DNA of 64,000 nt from Serratia proteamaculans (GTDB taxonomy: Bacteria; Pseudomonadota; Gammaproteobacteria; Enterobacterales; Enterobacteriaceae). Positions 18,064 to 26,793 of this stretch are shown here, one piece after another. The stretch's first letter is position 1; each line of letters begins with the position of its first letter. A program made the position numbers and the translations under genes. The notes under the pieces were generated by a model, which saw only the letters and a program-made list of their open reading frames with translations, ran no database searches and had not been told where the DNA came from. The stretch is from the NCBI RefSeq assembly GCF_008830365.1, contig NZ_WBKI01000002.1, positions 620,001 through 684,000 on the forward strand, read 5' to 3'.

Positions 18064-18882
18064 TTAATGAAGATCGTTAATCGCCATGACGCCCAACCAG
18101 ACCCCTAACAGAGTATCGGCGCCCGAGAAATGCCCCAGGCGCAATACCTCATCAATTGCCAAAGGCAGCGCCTCCGGCGTCAGTAATCCCTGCGCCAATC
18201 CGTGCAGCGGCGTGGCGAAAATCCCCTGCTCGGCGTAGTGCAGGTAATGCGCGCTGACCAGCGTGGTCAGTCCAGATAACGCCGCTGTTCGCTGGAAAAA
18301 TGGCGCCAGACCGACAACCGCAACGCGGCCATCAAGATGCGCGCTCAGTAGCATGCCCAGCAGGGTGTCGTCATTACTCGGCGTTAACCCCGGCCCTTTC
18401 CCCACAGCACTATCCCAGTCGACCTGATCGCCCCGCAGCCAGCAGGAAAACTTTCGGGACAGCTCGCCAACCTCCGGGCAGAGCGGCTGGGTAACCTGTT
18501 GGTCAATGCGACCAAACAGGCCGCATTGAGCCGTTATCCGGCTTAGTGCCTCGCTCAACGGCCACAGGGGGATCTCAGATTGGCGTTCCAGAGCCAGATT
18601 CAACCGCGCCGATCGTCGGCTAATGTTTATCCCTCCCAGCAACAACCGCTCACCGGAGAACGAACTACGACCGGTGGCCGGCAAGCGAAGAAGAACATGA
18701 TCAAACGCGGTGTCATCGATTTGCCAGCCCATAGGACTCAGCCCACAGCCCGCACGATGCAGGGTTAACAACTGATCTTTCTCCGTCAGGAAATTGATCG
18801 CCTTGTGGTAACGGCCCACACATCGCAATGAGCCGTAATCCTGCGTCACATGCCGACTGGTCGCCAGCGCGGTGATCTCCAT
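18064..18882 (-). CDS. allH: DUF2877 protein, oxamate carbamoyltransferase subunit AllH (YlbF)
   Basis: A 272-residue soluble protein of the DUF2877 family matching E. coli YlbF in context and size. A conserved stretch GKGPGLTPSNDDTLLGMLL near residue 165 has the look of an anion- or nucleotide-binding loop. From memory, FdrA, YlbE and YlbF form the catabolic oxamate carbamoyltransferase AllFGH, which splits oxalurate into oxamate and carbamoyl phosphate; I cannot assign a catalytic residue from sequence. It sits 32 bp after allG and 89 bp before allK, in one apparent operon. Confidence 0.85.
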   Translation of the reverse strand: MEITALATSRHVTQDYGSLRCVGRYHKAINFLTEKDQLLTLHRAGCGLSPMGWQIDDTAFDHVLLRLPATGRSSFSGERLLLGGINISRRSARLNLALERQSEIPLWPLSEALSRITAQCGLFGRIDQQVTQPLCPEVGELSRKFSCWLRGDQVDWDSAVGKGPGLTPSNDDTLLGMLLSAHLDGRVAVVGLAPFFQRTAALSGLTTLVSAHYLHYAEQGIFATPLHGLAQGLLTPEALPLAIDEVLRLGHFSGADTLLGVWLGVMAINDLH

Positions 18883-18914
18883 GCTGTCCTCCGATGCTCG
18901 CTGATCGCCATTCC

Positions 18915-20180
18915 CTACGCCGTGATACCCAATTTTTCCGCCAGCGCTTCAATGGCCTGCTCAAAGCAGCCCAGCGGTGCGCGCACGGTACCGGCGCCGA
19001 TCTGCCCAACGCCGGCATCACGATGGGCAATACCGGTATTGATCAACGGAGTGATGCCCGCCTCCACCACCCGCCGAGCATCCAATCCCAGGCAAGCCCC
19101 CTGGAAATCCCAGGTGGGAATTTGCAGCATCATGTTGCGTTCAAGGTAAATTTCAGCCATTTCTTCAGAAATATCCGTGGCGGCACTCATACCACCGGAA
19201 GCGCCGACAAAGCGCGTGACGCCCGGTGCCGCCACCATCGCCGCTCCGCCGATGCCGAAGGTCTCGGTAATGGCGCTGTCGCCAATATCCGGGTTAGCGT
19301 CGGCTTGGCTAAAGCCGGAGAAGAACAACCCTTCCGGCATATTTACCGGTGCGGTAAACCAGCGATCACCCATGCCACTGATTTTTACGCCGAAGTTTTT
19401 ACCGTTGCGGGTCATGACCGTCACTATGGTGCCCTGCTTGATTTCCGCACCGGCATCCATCGCGGCTTTACAGTAGGCCATCGCCAGATTGAGGAAGAAC
19501 TGGTCGGTAATACTCAGAAACTGCATGACCTCCGCAAGTTCGTTCCGATCACGCTGCAACAAGCTGATTTCCGGTGCCAGGCGGCGCATCAATAACGCTG
19601 AGGCCGCGATGTTGCGCTGGTGGAACTCATCCCCCATGGCGATCGCCTGCGCCATCAGCGCGGTCAGATCGATCCCTTCTGCCTGCGTTGCCAGCACATC
19701 TTTCAGCACCGGCGCCAGCGAATCGCGCATCCAACGCAAGCGTTGCTGCACATCCTCGCCATAGGCGCCAAAGCGCATCACTTTGCCGATGCCTTCGTTC
19801 ATGTTGCAGTAGGCGTAGTTGCCGTGAACGGTATTTTTTACCACCACCATCGGCATATTGGCGGAGGTGATACCGCCCATCGGGCCAACCGCGCTAACGT
19901 TATGGCAAGGGATAAATTCAACTTCACCGTTCTCCAGCAGAGCCAACGCCTGTTGCTCATCCTGTGCCCAGCCTTCAAACAGGCAGGCACCCATGCAGGC
20001 TCCGCGCACCGGTCCGCTCATTTCCAGCCAGGTCACCGGCGGGCCGGCATGCAACAGCTTGCGCCCTTGGGCAAGTTGTGGGATCAACTGCTTCGCCAGA
20101 CTCACATCCTGCCAATGTGGACGCGCCTCACGGATCCGGGCGATAACGGCGGCATTAGCTTGTTCAATCGTTGCGTACAT
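18915..20180 (-). CDS. allG: DUF1116 protein, oxamate carbamoyltransferase subunit AllG (YlbE)
   Basis: A 421-residue soluble DUF1116 protein, the YlbE counterpart. Conserved glycine-rich parts include GPVRGACMGACLFEGWA near residue 74, SAVGPMGGITSANMPM near residue 100, and the C-terminal FVGASGGMSAATDISEEM. It starts 9 bp after the end of allF, so the subunits are co-translated in sequence F-G-H. It is believed to be part of the AllFGH complex of anaerobic allantoin breakdown. Function rests on neighbours and on knowledge of the E. coli genes, not on motifs seen here. Confidence 0.87.
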   Translation of the reverse strand: MYATIEQANAAVIARIREARPHWQDVSLAKQLIPQLAQGRKLLHAGPPVTWLEMSGPVRGACMGACLFEGWAQDEQQALALLENGEVEFIPCHNVSAVGPMGGITSANMPMVVVKNTVHGNYAYCNMNEGIGKVMRFGAYGEDVQQRLRWMRDSLAPVLKDVLATQAEGIDLTALMAQAIAMGDEFHQRNIAASALLMRRLAPEISLLQRDRNELAEVMQFLSITDQFFLNLAMAYCKAAMDAGAEIKQGTIVTVMTRNGKNFGVKISGMGDRWFTAPVNMPEGLFFSGFSQADANPDIGDSAITETFGIGGAAMVAAPGVTRFVGASGGMSAATDISEEMAEIYLERNMMLQIPTWDFQGACLGLDARRVVEAGITPLINTGIAHRDAGVGQIGAGTVRAPLGCFEQAIEALAEKLGITA

Positions 20181-20189
20181 ATCCCTTCC

Positions 20190-21857
20190 TTACTTTAATT
20201 TTTTCAATAAGTTGGCCAGGCGTTGATTGCCACCGGCAACTGGCGCCCATTGGTAGTGCACCACGGCGATTTCACTGGTTTGCAAATCGTCGGCGAAGCT
20301 GCGCAAGCCGGCGTTAATGACGGCAACGCCGGATAACAGCTCGGGCAGTGGACGCTCCGTTACCGGGCATGTCGGGCTCACCAGTTGGTGTGCCAGTGCT
20401 ACCGCTTCAGGCAAGGATTGCGCCACCGCTATCCCAGCCTCATCCAGACTGGCTATTTGGCGCGATCGCTGCTGCGGATCCTGTTCAGTGCCGGTCACGG
20501 TGGCGATCACCGCCAGCGGATGGGCTGCGCCGCGTTGCTCCCGCAGTTTGATGACCTCGGCTGCCAGAGAAGCTGCCGGATCCTGCTGTGCGCCAAAACC
20601 AATCACCACATCCAACAGCAGTACGCCAACCTGAGGCTGCTGTGCCAGGCTGGCAATCTCATGATTGCGGGCAGCGGGATCGATCATCGGATGCGGCCGG
20701 CCCTGGGTGTAAAAATCATCCCCCATATCGATGATTCGATGGCCGTCAGCAGCCAACATCGAACCGCGCCGGTGCTCGCTGTCGATCGGCAACCGCAGCT
20801 TTTCCGCTAACAACATCGCGCACTCGGCGGCCAGCGTGCCACCTGCGTACAAGCCGGTGATTTTCCCGCCAGGTACCGCAGGCTGCCGTTCCGCCTGCTG
20901 TTGCACGTTACCCAGCATGGCAGCCAAACGCGCCGCCTCGTCCAGCGTGTCGGCAAAATAGAGGTTACCGTCCTGCCGCACCTCGGCTTTGGTGCCAAGG
21001 AATAGCGCCACCACCGGTTTGCCGAGGGCCTTCATTTCATCGATCACCTTCTGCCGCACCGTTGCAGCCGGTGGTTTAGAGACAAATGCCAACACCCGAC
21101 TTTGCGGATCCGCCGCTAACATGCGTAATGCGCTGACGGCACTGATGCCGCCGATCTCTGCGGTCAAATCCCGTCCACCCAGACCAATGGCGTGCGAAAT
21201 CGCTTGTCCCGCCAGAGTAATTTGTGAGATCAACTCCTGAATGCCGGTGCCTGAAGCGCCGATAATGCCAATCACGCCTTGAGGGGCAACGTTGGCGAAG
21301 GCCAGCGGCGCACCGGCGATGCAAGCGGTGCCGCAATCCGGTCCCATAACGATCAGCCCTTTGCCGCTCGCCTTGGTTTTTAGCGCGACTTCCTGTTCTA
21401 TGCTGACGTTGTCGGAAAACATCATCACGTTACAACCGTCGTCCAATGCCCGGTCAGCCAGCTCCGCCGCATACTCACCGGCGATGGAAATCAGCGTCAA
21501 GTTAGCGTTCGGCAGCTTTTGTCGGGCGGTTCGCCAGCTGCGCGCCCTGAGCAGTTTTTTCCCGCCCTGCGATCCTTGAGCAATCGCTTTGAGCGCCGCA
21601 TCCAACGCTGCGCCAATCTCATCGACGATCGCCCCGCCGTCGGATTCGGCTTTGATGGCCACGCAAATATCATTCGGCGTCGCTTCGTTGAATTTCGGGT
21701 GCCAGAACCCGGTCACCTCCAGCAGAGATTTATTGGCTGGGGTACCCATCATGACGGATATTTCTTCCACATTGGGTGATTCACTCAGTTTGCGAGAAAT
21801 AAGCATCAGGCTGACCGAATCCTGAAAGCTTCCTTTTTTAATAAAAGCATGGATCAT
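20190..21857 (-). CDS. allF: FdrA-family protein, oxamate carbamoyltransferase subunit AllF
   Basis: FdrA is a 555-residue protein built like the alpha subunit of succinyl-CoA synthetase, with tandem Rossmann-type domains. The phosphate-loop-like GIIGASGTGIQELISQ is near residue 198 and GLGGRDLTAEIGG near residue 223; the C-terminal domain starts near residue 330 (ITGLYAGGTLAAECAML). The expected active-site His of true succinyl-CoA synthetases is not evident to me. It is the first gene of the allF-G-H-K operon and diverges from allD across a 310-bp AT-rich control region, as in E. coli. Confidence 0.9.
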   Translation of the reverse strand: MIHAFIKKGSFQDSVSLMLISRKLSESPNVEEISVMMGTPANKSLLEVTGFWHPKFNEATPNDICVAIKAESDGGAIVDEIGAALDAALKAIAQGSQGGKKLLRARSWRTARQKLPNANLTLISIAGEYAAELADRALDDGCNVMMFSDNVSIEQEVALKTKASGKGLIVMGPDCGTACIAGAPLAFANVAPQGVIGIIGASGTGIQELISQITLAGQAISHAIGLGGRDLTAEIGGISAVSALRMLAADPQSRVLAFVSKPPAATVRQKVIDEMKALGKPVVALFLGTKAEVRQDGNLYFADTLDEAARLAAMLGNVQQQAERQPAVPGGKITGLYAGGTLAAECAMLLAEKLRLPIDSEHRRGSMLAADGHRIIDMGDDFYTQGRPHPMIDPAARNHEIASLAQQPQVGVLLLDVVIGFGAQQDPAASLAAEVIKLREQRGAAHPLAVIATVTGTEQDPQQRSRQIASLDEAGIAVAQSLPEAVALAHQLVSPTCPVTERPLPELLSGVAVINAGLRSFADDLQTSEIAVVHYQWAPVAGGNQRLANLLKKLK

Positions 21858-22167
21858 GGCTATATCCTTAAAACGGCATGTGATATTCGTTTAAGCGTTG
21901 CCTATCAAGCTACAATTAAAAAAAAAGCTAAAGGTGAGTCTCGTCACACTTTATTTATTATTAGAAAAAATAACCTAATTCATCACACATTGATTAACAG
22001 AGTCTTAAATTACCTTTATCAAAGATATTCTAACAATGCATTTTTGATTCAACGATTTTTTAAACCAATCAAATAAAACACATCTGGATCACATTATTCC
22101 AGCCCGGTATTTATACATTAGATAGCAGAGGTGAATTAAATAAACCGCAGTAAAAAAAGGACTGTAT
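21858..22167. promoter_or_regulatory. divergent control region allF / allD
   Basis: There is no gene here; the 310 bp are markedly AT-rich compared with the flanking coding DNA. It must contain promoters for both arms of the ureide cluster. In E. coli the LysR-type activator AllS acts at allD-fdrA. I cannot point to a certain AllS site, and a TCACATTA at the right end lacks a good partner half for CRP. Confidence 0.55.
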
Positions 22168-23217
22168 ATGAAGGTCTCTAAACAACAATTACATCAATTG
22201 ATTCAGCAAAAAATTCACTCAGCGGGCCTGAATCTGGAACATGCCGGCATCGTCGCCGACGTTCTGGTTCATGCGGACGCACGCGGCATTCACTCTCACG
22301 GGGCCGTCAGGGTTGAGTACTATTCGGAACGCATCAGCAAAGGGGGCACCAATAAACATCCCCACTTCACTTTTGAGAAAACCGGCCCCTGCAGTGCCAT
22401 TTTCGACGGCGATAACGGCGCCGGACACGTCGCGGCCAAATTGAGCATGGATCACGCCATCACCATGGCGAAAGAGAACGGCGTAGCCGTCGTTGGCACA
22501 CGCCGCATCGGCCACAGCGGCGCATTGTCGTACTTTGTTCAACAGGCGTCTCGTGCCGGCATGATTGGTATTTCTTTGTGTCAATCCGACCCAATGGTGG
22601 TTCCCTACGGCGGGGCTGAAGCCTACTACGGCACCAACCCTATCGCCTTCTCCGCGCCGGGCGAAGGGAAAGAATTGGTCACTTTCGATATGGCCACCAC
22701 CGTGCAAGCCTGGGGTAAAGTGCTGGACGCCCGTTCGCGCAATGCGCCCATCCCTGATACCTGGGCAGTCGATGCCGAAGGCAAGAACACCACCGATCCC
22801 TTTGCCGTCAGCGGGCTACTGCCGATCGCCGGGCCAAAGGGCTACGGTCTGATGATGATGGTCGATGTGCTATCAGGCATTTTGCTCGGCCTGCCATTCG
22901 GTAAACATGTCAGTTCGATGTATCACGACCTGAGCGCCGGCAGAGAGCTGGGGCAGTTGCATATCGTGCTCAATCCGGGCCACTTCACCAATGAACAGGC
23001 TTTCCGCAAAAATATCAGCCAGGTAATGAAAGAACTGAACGATGTTAAACCGGCGCCGGGCGTTAACCAGGTACTCTATCCTGGACAAAATAGCCACGCG
23101 CGCGAAATTGAAAGTGAAAAAAACGGTATCGAAATTGTCGACGAAATTTATCAATACTTAATTTCCGATGATATATACCAGCGTTCTTACGACCATAAAG
23201 ATCCGTTTGCCAGTTAA
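22168..23217 (+). CDS. allD: ureidoglycolate dehydrogenase (NAD+)
   Basis: AllD oxidises (S)-ureidoglycolate to oxalurate, feeding the oxamate branch encoded by the divergent allFGHK operon. Its 349 residues equal the E. coli protein. It belongs to the malate/L-lactate dehydrogenase-like (LDH2) family: HADARGIHSHGAVRVEYY near residue 35 holds the catalytic His, VVGTRRIGHSGALSYF near residue 110 and CQSDPMVVPYGG line the cofactor site, and GPKGYGLMMMVDVLSG is the late family signature. AAAAAAGGACTGTAT precedes the ATG. allC follows after a 170-bp gap with a long inverted repeat. Confidence 0.96.
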   Translation: MKVSKQQLHQLIQQKIHSAGLNLEHAGIVADVLVHADARGIHSHGAVRVEYYSERISKGGTNKHPHFTFEKTGPCSAIFDGDNGAGHVAAKLSMDHAITMAKENGVAVVGTRRIGHSGALSYFVQQASRAGMIGISLCQSDPMVVPYGGAEAYYGTNPIAFSAPGEGKELVTFDMATTVQAWGKVLDARSRNAPIPDTWAVDAEGKNTTDPFAVSGLLPIAGPKGYGLMMMVDVLSGILLGLPFGKHVSSMYHDLSAGRELGQLHIVLNPGHFTNEQAFRKNISQVMKELNDVKPAPGVNQVLYPGQNSHAREIESEKNGIEIVDEIYQYLISDDIYQRSYDHKDPFAS

Positions 23218-23301
23218 AGCCTTCAGATAAACGTTAGCATTTACCTTATGACTCCGATTTATTAATCAGCGTAGGTGTTAAAAAGTCATCTCAATAACCT
23301 C

Positions 23302-23365
23302 TCTCAGTGGATAAATGTTCGGTACGCGAAAGTCATTAAGTTCCGTAACCACATTACCACTGAGA
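23302..23365. repeat. long inverted repeat upstream of allC
   Basis: TCTCAGTGG (23302-23310) and CCACTGAGA (23357-23365) are perfect complements 46 bp apart. Inside them GGTACG and CGTAACC can pair with one bulge. In RNA this makes a two-tier stem ending 22 bases before the allC start. It has no T-run, so it is not a terminator; a processing or leader structure is possible. Confidence 0.5.
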
Positions 23366-23387
23366 AATTGAAAGCGGGCAGATAAAA

Positions 23388-24635
23388 ATGAAAAATTTCC
23401 AACAAGAAATTAGTGATATTTCAGGCTGGTTATCAAAAATAGGTGCTGATCCCAGCGGCGGCATGACCCGTCTGCTTTACACCAAAGAATGGGTTGAAGC
23501 CCAACAGGCGTTGAAAAATACCTTTGACGCCGCCGGACTTAAAACGCATTTCGACACTGTCGGCAACCTGTTTGGCCGCCTTGAGGGCAGCCAATATCCT
23601 GACCAGGTTATTCTTTGCGGTTCGCATATTGATACAGTGGTCAACGGCGGCAATCTCGACGGGCAATTCGGCATTGAAGCCGCTTATCTGGCGATCAAGC
23701 ACCTGAAGGAAACCTATGGCGCGCCACTGCGCAGCCTGGAGGTGCTCGCGCTGGCGGAAGAAGAAGGCAGCCGTTTCCCTTATGTCTTCTGGGGCAGCAA
23801 GAATATTGTCGGTCAGGCTCGCAAGGAAGACGTCCAGCATATTCGCGACGCCAAAGGCATTGGCTTTGTTGAGGCGATGCACAGCGCCGGTTTCGACTTC
23901 CCTGCGCAAGATCAGCCGCTGCGCAAAGATATTGCAGCCTTTGTCGAGATCCACATTGAGCAAGGCAAAGTGCTGGAAACTGAAGGAAAAACGATCGGTG
24001 TCGTCACCAGCATCGTTGGCCAACGGCGTTATGACGTCAAACTGCACGGCGAAGCTAACCATGCCGGCACGACCCCGATGAGCTATCGTAAGGATACCGT
24101 TCACGCCTTCAGTCGCATTTGTTGCGAATCCATCGCCAAAGCGCGGGCCGAAGGCGATCCGCTGGTGCTGACTTTCGGCAAGGTTGACCCTAAGCCGAAC
24201 ACCGTCAACGTCGTGCCGGGCTTTACCCACTTCACTTTCGATTGCCGCCATACCGATCAGGCCACTCTGCTGCGTTTTAGCCAGGAAATCGAAAGCGATA
24301 TCCAACGCATCTGCGCGGAAATGGGTATTGAGGTCGAAATAGACCTTTGGATGGATGAACCACCTATCCCGATGGATAAGCAACTGGTCAGGTGCGTCAG
24401 CCAGTTGTGTGAGGCGCAGCAACTGAACTTCCGCATGATGCACAGCGGTGCCGGGCACGACTCGCAGATTTTCTCCCCATATGTGCCAACGGTCATGATG
24501 TTTGTGCCCAGCATTGCCGGCATCAGCCATAACCCAGCAGAGAAAACCCACATCGCTGACCTTAACGAAGGCGTGAAAATTCTGGCGAAGACGTTGTACC
24601 AACTGGCCTACACCGAACAGGGGGCCAATTTATGA
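23388..24635 (+). CDS. allC: allantoate amidohydrolase
   Basis: AllC hydrolyses allantoate to (S)-ureidoglycine, ammonia and CO2. It is a 415-residue M20-type di-metal amidohydrolase. Metal ligands stand in CGSHIDTVVNGGNLDG near residue 80 and in LALAEEEGSRF near residue 124; HIEQGKVLE near residue 191, NHAGTTPMSYRKD near residue 224 (dimerisation domain) and HSGAGHDSQIF near residue 361 complete the site. Length and motifs fit the E. coli enzyme (411). It overlaps the following transporter gene by ATGA, a sign that the carrier serves this step or its substrate. Confidence 0.95.
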   Translation: MKNFQQEISDISGWLSKIGADPSGGMTRLLYTKEWVEAQQALKNTFDAAGLKTHFDTVGNLFGRLEGSQYPDQVILCGSHIDTVVNGGNLDGQFGIEAAYLAIKHLKETYGAPLRSLEVLALAEEEGSRFPYVFWGSKNIVGQARKEDVQHIRDAKGIGFVEAMHSAGFDFPAQDQPLRKDIAAFVEIHIEQGKVLETEGKTIGVVTSIVGQRRYDVKLHGEANHAGTTPMSYRKDTVHAFSRICCESIAKARAEGDPLVLTFGKVDPKPNTVNVVPGFTHFTFDCRHTDQATLLRFSQEIESDIQRICAEMGIEVEIDLWMDEPPIPMDKQLVRCVSQLCEAQQLNFRMMHSGAGHDSQIFSPYVPTVMMFVPSIAGISHNPAEKTHIADLNEGVKILAKTLYQLAYTEQGANL

Positions 24636-25894
24636 GCAGCAACGACTTCGACCCGCGCTACTGGAAAAAGATAGTCGTCGTACTCTGTTTAGGCTGGGCG
24701 GTAATCTGGATTTACCGCACCATCCTGACGCCGATCTTTCCCGAGATCCAACAAACCATCGGCACGCATTCCAACGCCGAAATGGGGTTGATCGCCAGCT
24801 TCTACTTTTTCGCCTATACCGGGATGCAGATCCCGGCGGGCATGCTGGTAGATAAATTCGGCAAGAAAGTGGTGTTAATACCCGGTTTTTGTCTGTTCAT
24901 CATCGCGACCCTGCTGATTGGTAACGCCACCAGCCTGACCATGGTGTATGCCGGCAGCCTGCTGGCCGGTATGGGCTGTGGTTCCTACTACGGTTCGGCG
25001 TATTCCCTGTCGTCAGAAAATATTCCGTTGGAAAAGCGCGGGCTGGCAACCGCAGTGATTAACAGCGGTTCGGCACTGGGCATGGCCATCGGTCTGATCG
25101 CGTCCAGCCTGCTGGTGAAAAGCGTCGGCATGAACTGGCAGATCATGTTGTTCATCATCACCGGATTGCTGGTGATAATGACCATCGTGTTCGCCATTGT
25201 CATCAAAGGCTCATCGTATCAGACGGCGCCAGTACCGGTCGTCAACCCAAGTGCCGCGCCAGAGGCGCTCGAAGAAGAGCCGCAGGCCAGTGGTTTGTTC
25301 AGCCTGCGGATGGTCTCCGCCTACGTGATGTACTTCGCCACCTGTTACGGCTACTACATGATCGTTACCTGGCTGCCTTCGTTCTTACAGCAGGAACGAG
25401 GGTTTGAAGGCGTCGCCATCGGTTTTGCCTCCGCACTGGTGGCCTTTGCTTCGGTGCCGGGTGCGCTGTTCTTCAGCCGTATGTCTGACCGTTTCAGAAG
25501 CAAAAAGGTACAGTTGATCGTCTTCCTGCAGATTTGCGCGGCGGTGATGCTGACCTGCACCGTGATCTCCCCAGACTCCACCATGCTGCTGATCAGTCTG
25601 GTCCTGTACGGGCTGCTGGGCAAACTGGCCGTCGATCCGATCATGATCTCTTTCGTGGCCGATAATGCGCCGAAAAAAGGCTATGGCACCAGCTTTGGAG
25701 TGTTCAACTTCTTTGGCATGTCGTCTTCGGTCATCGCCCCTTTCCTGACTGGCGTGATCTCCGATCAAACCGGCTCCAAAGTCATGGGCTTCTATATTTC
25801 CGCCGCCATTCTGTTGGTCGGCACCGTTATTTTCTTCACTGTTAACGTTTTGATGAAACGCACAACTCAATCCCAGGCGGCGACACAGGCCTGA
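24632..25894 (+). CDS. major facilitator superfamily transporter, candidate ureide (allantoate) importer
   Basis: A 420-residue inner-membrane MFS protein with about twelve hydrophobic segments and a central hydrophilic loop of roughly 40 residues (near 195-235) rich in Pro and Glu. The loop-2/3 motif GMLVDKFGKKVVL and RMSDRFRSKKV at the matching place in the second half are typical of anion:proton symporters. The start overlaps the allC stop by 4 bp. No counterpart exists in the E. coli K-12 all cluster, as I remember it. Substrate is unknown; coupling to allC and the lack of the usual allantoin permease point to allantoate or another ureide. Confidence 0.85.
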   Translation: MSSNDFDPRYWKKIVVVLCLGWAVIWIYRTILTPIFPEIQQTIGTHSNAEMGLIASFYFFAYTGMQIPAGMLVDKFGKKVVLIPGFCLFIIATLLIGNATSLTMVYAGSLLAGMGCGSYYGSAYSLSSENIPLEKRGLATAVINSGSALGMAIGLIASSLLVKSVGMNWQIMLFIITGLLVIMTIVFAIVIKGSSYQTAPVPVVNPSAAPEALEEEPQASGLFSLRMVSAYVMYFATCYGYYMIVTWLPSFLQQERGFEGVAIGFASALVAFASVPGALFFSRMSDRFRSKKVQLIVFLQICAAVMLTCTVISPDSTMLLISLVLYGLLGKLAVDPIMISFVADNAPKKGYGTSFGVFNFFGMSSSVIAPFLTGVISDQTGSKVMGFYISAAILLVGTVIFFTVNVLMKRTTQSQAATQA

Positions 25895-25953
25895 CAGCAC
25901 TTTAACTACCGGGCGCAATTTCCGGCGCCCTTTCAACGATCAGGAGAACAAAC

Positions 25954-26739
25954 GTGGGTTACTTCAACAATCAAACCGGCTATCCAAACGATATTCTGGC
26001 ATCACGCGCGATTATCAAACGCAGCAACTACGCATTGATTCCGCCGGACGGATTAGTGCGCAATATCATCCCCGGCTTTGAGAATTGCGATGTCACCATT
26101 CTGTCGACACCGAAACTGGGCGCCACCTTTGTCGATTACCTGGTCACGTTGCATGACTGTGGGCGCAACACCCGGGGCTTCGGCGGCGAAAACGTAGAAA
26201 CCTTTGTTTACGTGATCGACGGCGCGGTCACCGCCTCCGCCGATGCTACGGAGTACCCGCTGACCCGTGGCGGCTATCTCTATTGCCCGGCCGGCGTAAC
26301 ATTGCGACTGGAAAACGCCAACGGCGGCCAGCCAAGCCAGTTATTCCTGTACAAACGCAACTATCAACGCATCAAGGGCTATGAGGCCCACGTGGTGAGC
26401 AATAACGTCAACAACCTGGAGAAAATCCATTACGAAGGAATGAGCAACGTGATCTTGCAGGACCTGCTGCCCAAGGATCTCGGCTTCGATATGAACATGC
26501 ATATCCTCTCCTTCAAACCCGGTGCCAGCCACGGCTATATAGAAACTCACGTACAGGAACACGGCGCCTATATCCTGAGCGGCGCGGGTGTCTACAACCT
26601 GGATAACGAGTGGGTACCAGTGAAAAAAGGCGACTATATCTTTATGGGGGCCTATGTCCCGCAGGCAGGCTATGCGGTAGGGAAAGAAGAGTTCAGCTAC
26701 ATTTATTCCAAAGACTGCAACCGCGACGTCGAGCTGTAA
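25954..26739 (+). CDS. allE: (S)-ureidoglycine aminohydrolase
   Basis: AllE releases ammonia from (S)-ureidoglycine to give (S)-ureidoglycolate. The 261-residue bicupin matches the E. coli enzyme in length and almost residue by residue at the C-terminus. The metal site is in the second cupin: FDMNMHILSFKPGASHGYIE and THVQEHGAYILSG near residues 176-208 provide the Glu, His and Gln ligands. Translation appears to begin with GTG at 25954 behind CAGGAG. It ends the allD-allC-MFS-allE unit and is followed by a terminator. Confidence 0.95.
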   Translation: MGYFNNQTGYPNDILASRAIIKRSNYALIPPDGLVRNIIPGFENCDVTILSTPKLGATFVDYLVTLHDCGRNTRGFGGENVETFVYVIDGAVTASADATEYPLTRGGYLYCPAGVTLRLENANGGQPSQLFLYKRNYQRIKGYEAHVVSNNVNNLEKIHYEGMSNVILQDLLPKDLGFDMNMHILSFKPGASHGYIETHVQEHGAYILSGAGVYNLDNEWVPVKKGDYIFMGAYVPQAGYAVGKEEFSYIYSKDCNRDVEL

Positions 26740-26756
26740 GTCCCTCTGACCATGAT

Positions 26757-26793
26757 GGCCACCTGCCAGCGCAGCGTGGCCTTCTTCTTTTTT
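26757..26793 (+). terminator. terminator after allE
   Basis: GGCCAC and GTGGCC pair across a 13-nt loop, followed by TTCTTCTTTTTT. It closes the plus-strand ureide operon just before the convergent glxK end. Confidence 0.8.

Noticed and set aside
22080-22105. Possible CRP site before allD
   Set aside because: TCACA is present but the left half at the required 6-bp spacing is ACACA, too poor to call.
23433-24602. 389-codon open frame antisense to allC
   Set aside because: It mirrors allC exactly, has no family features, and allC carries full catalytic motifs.
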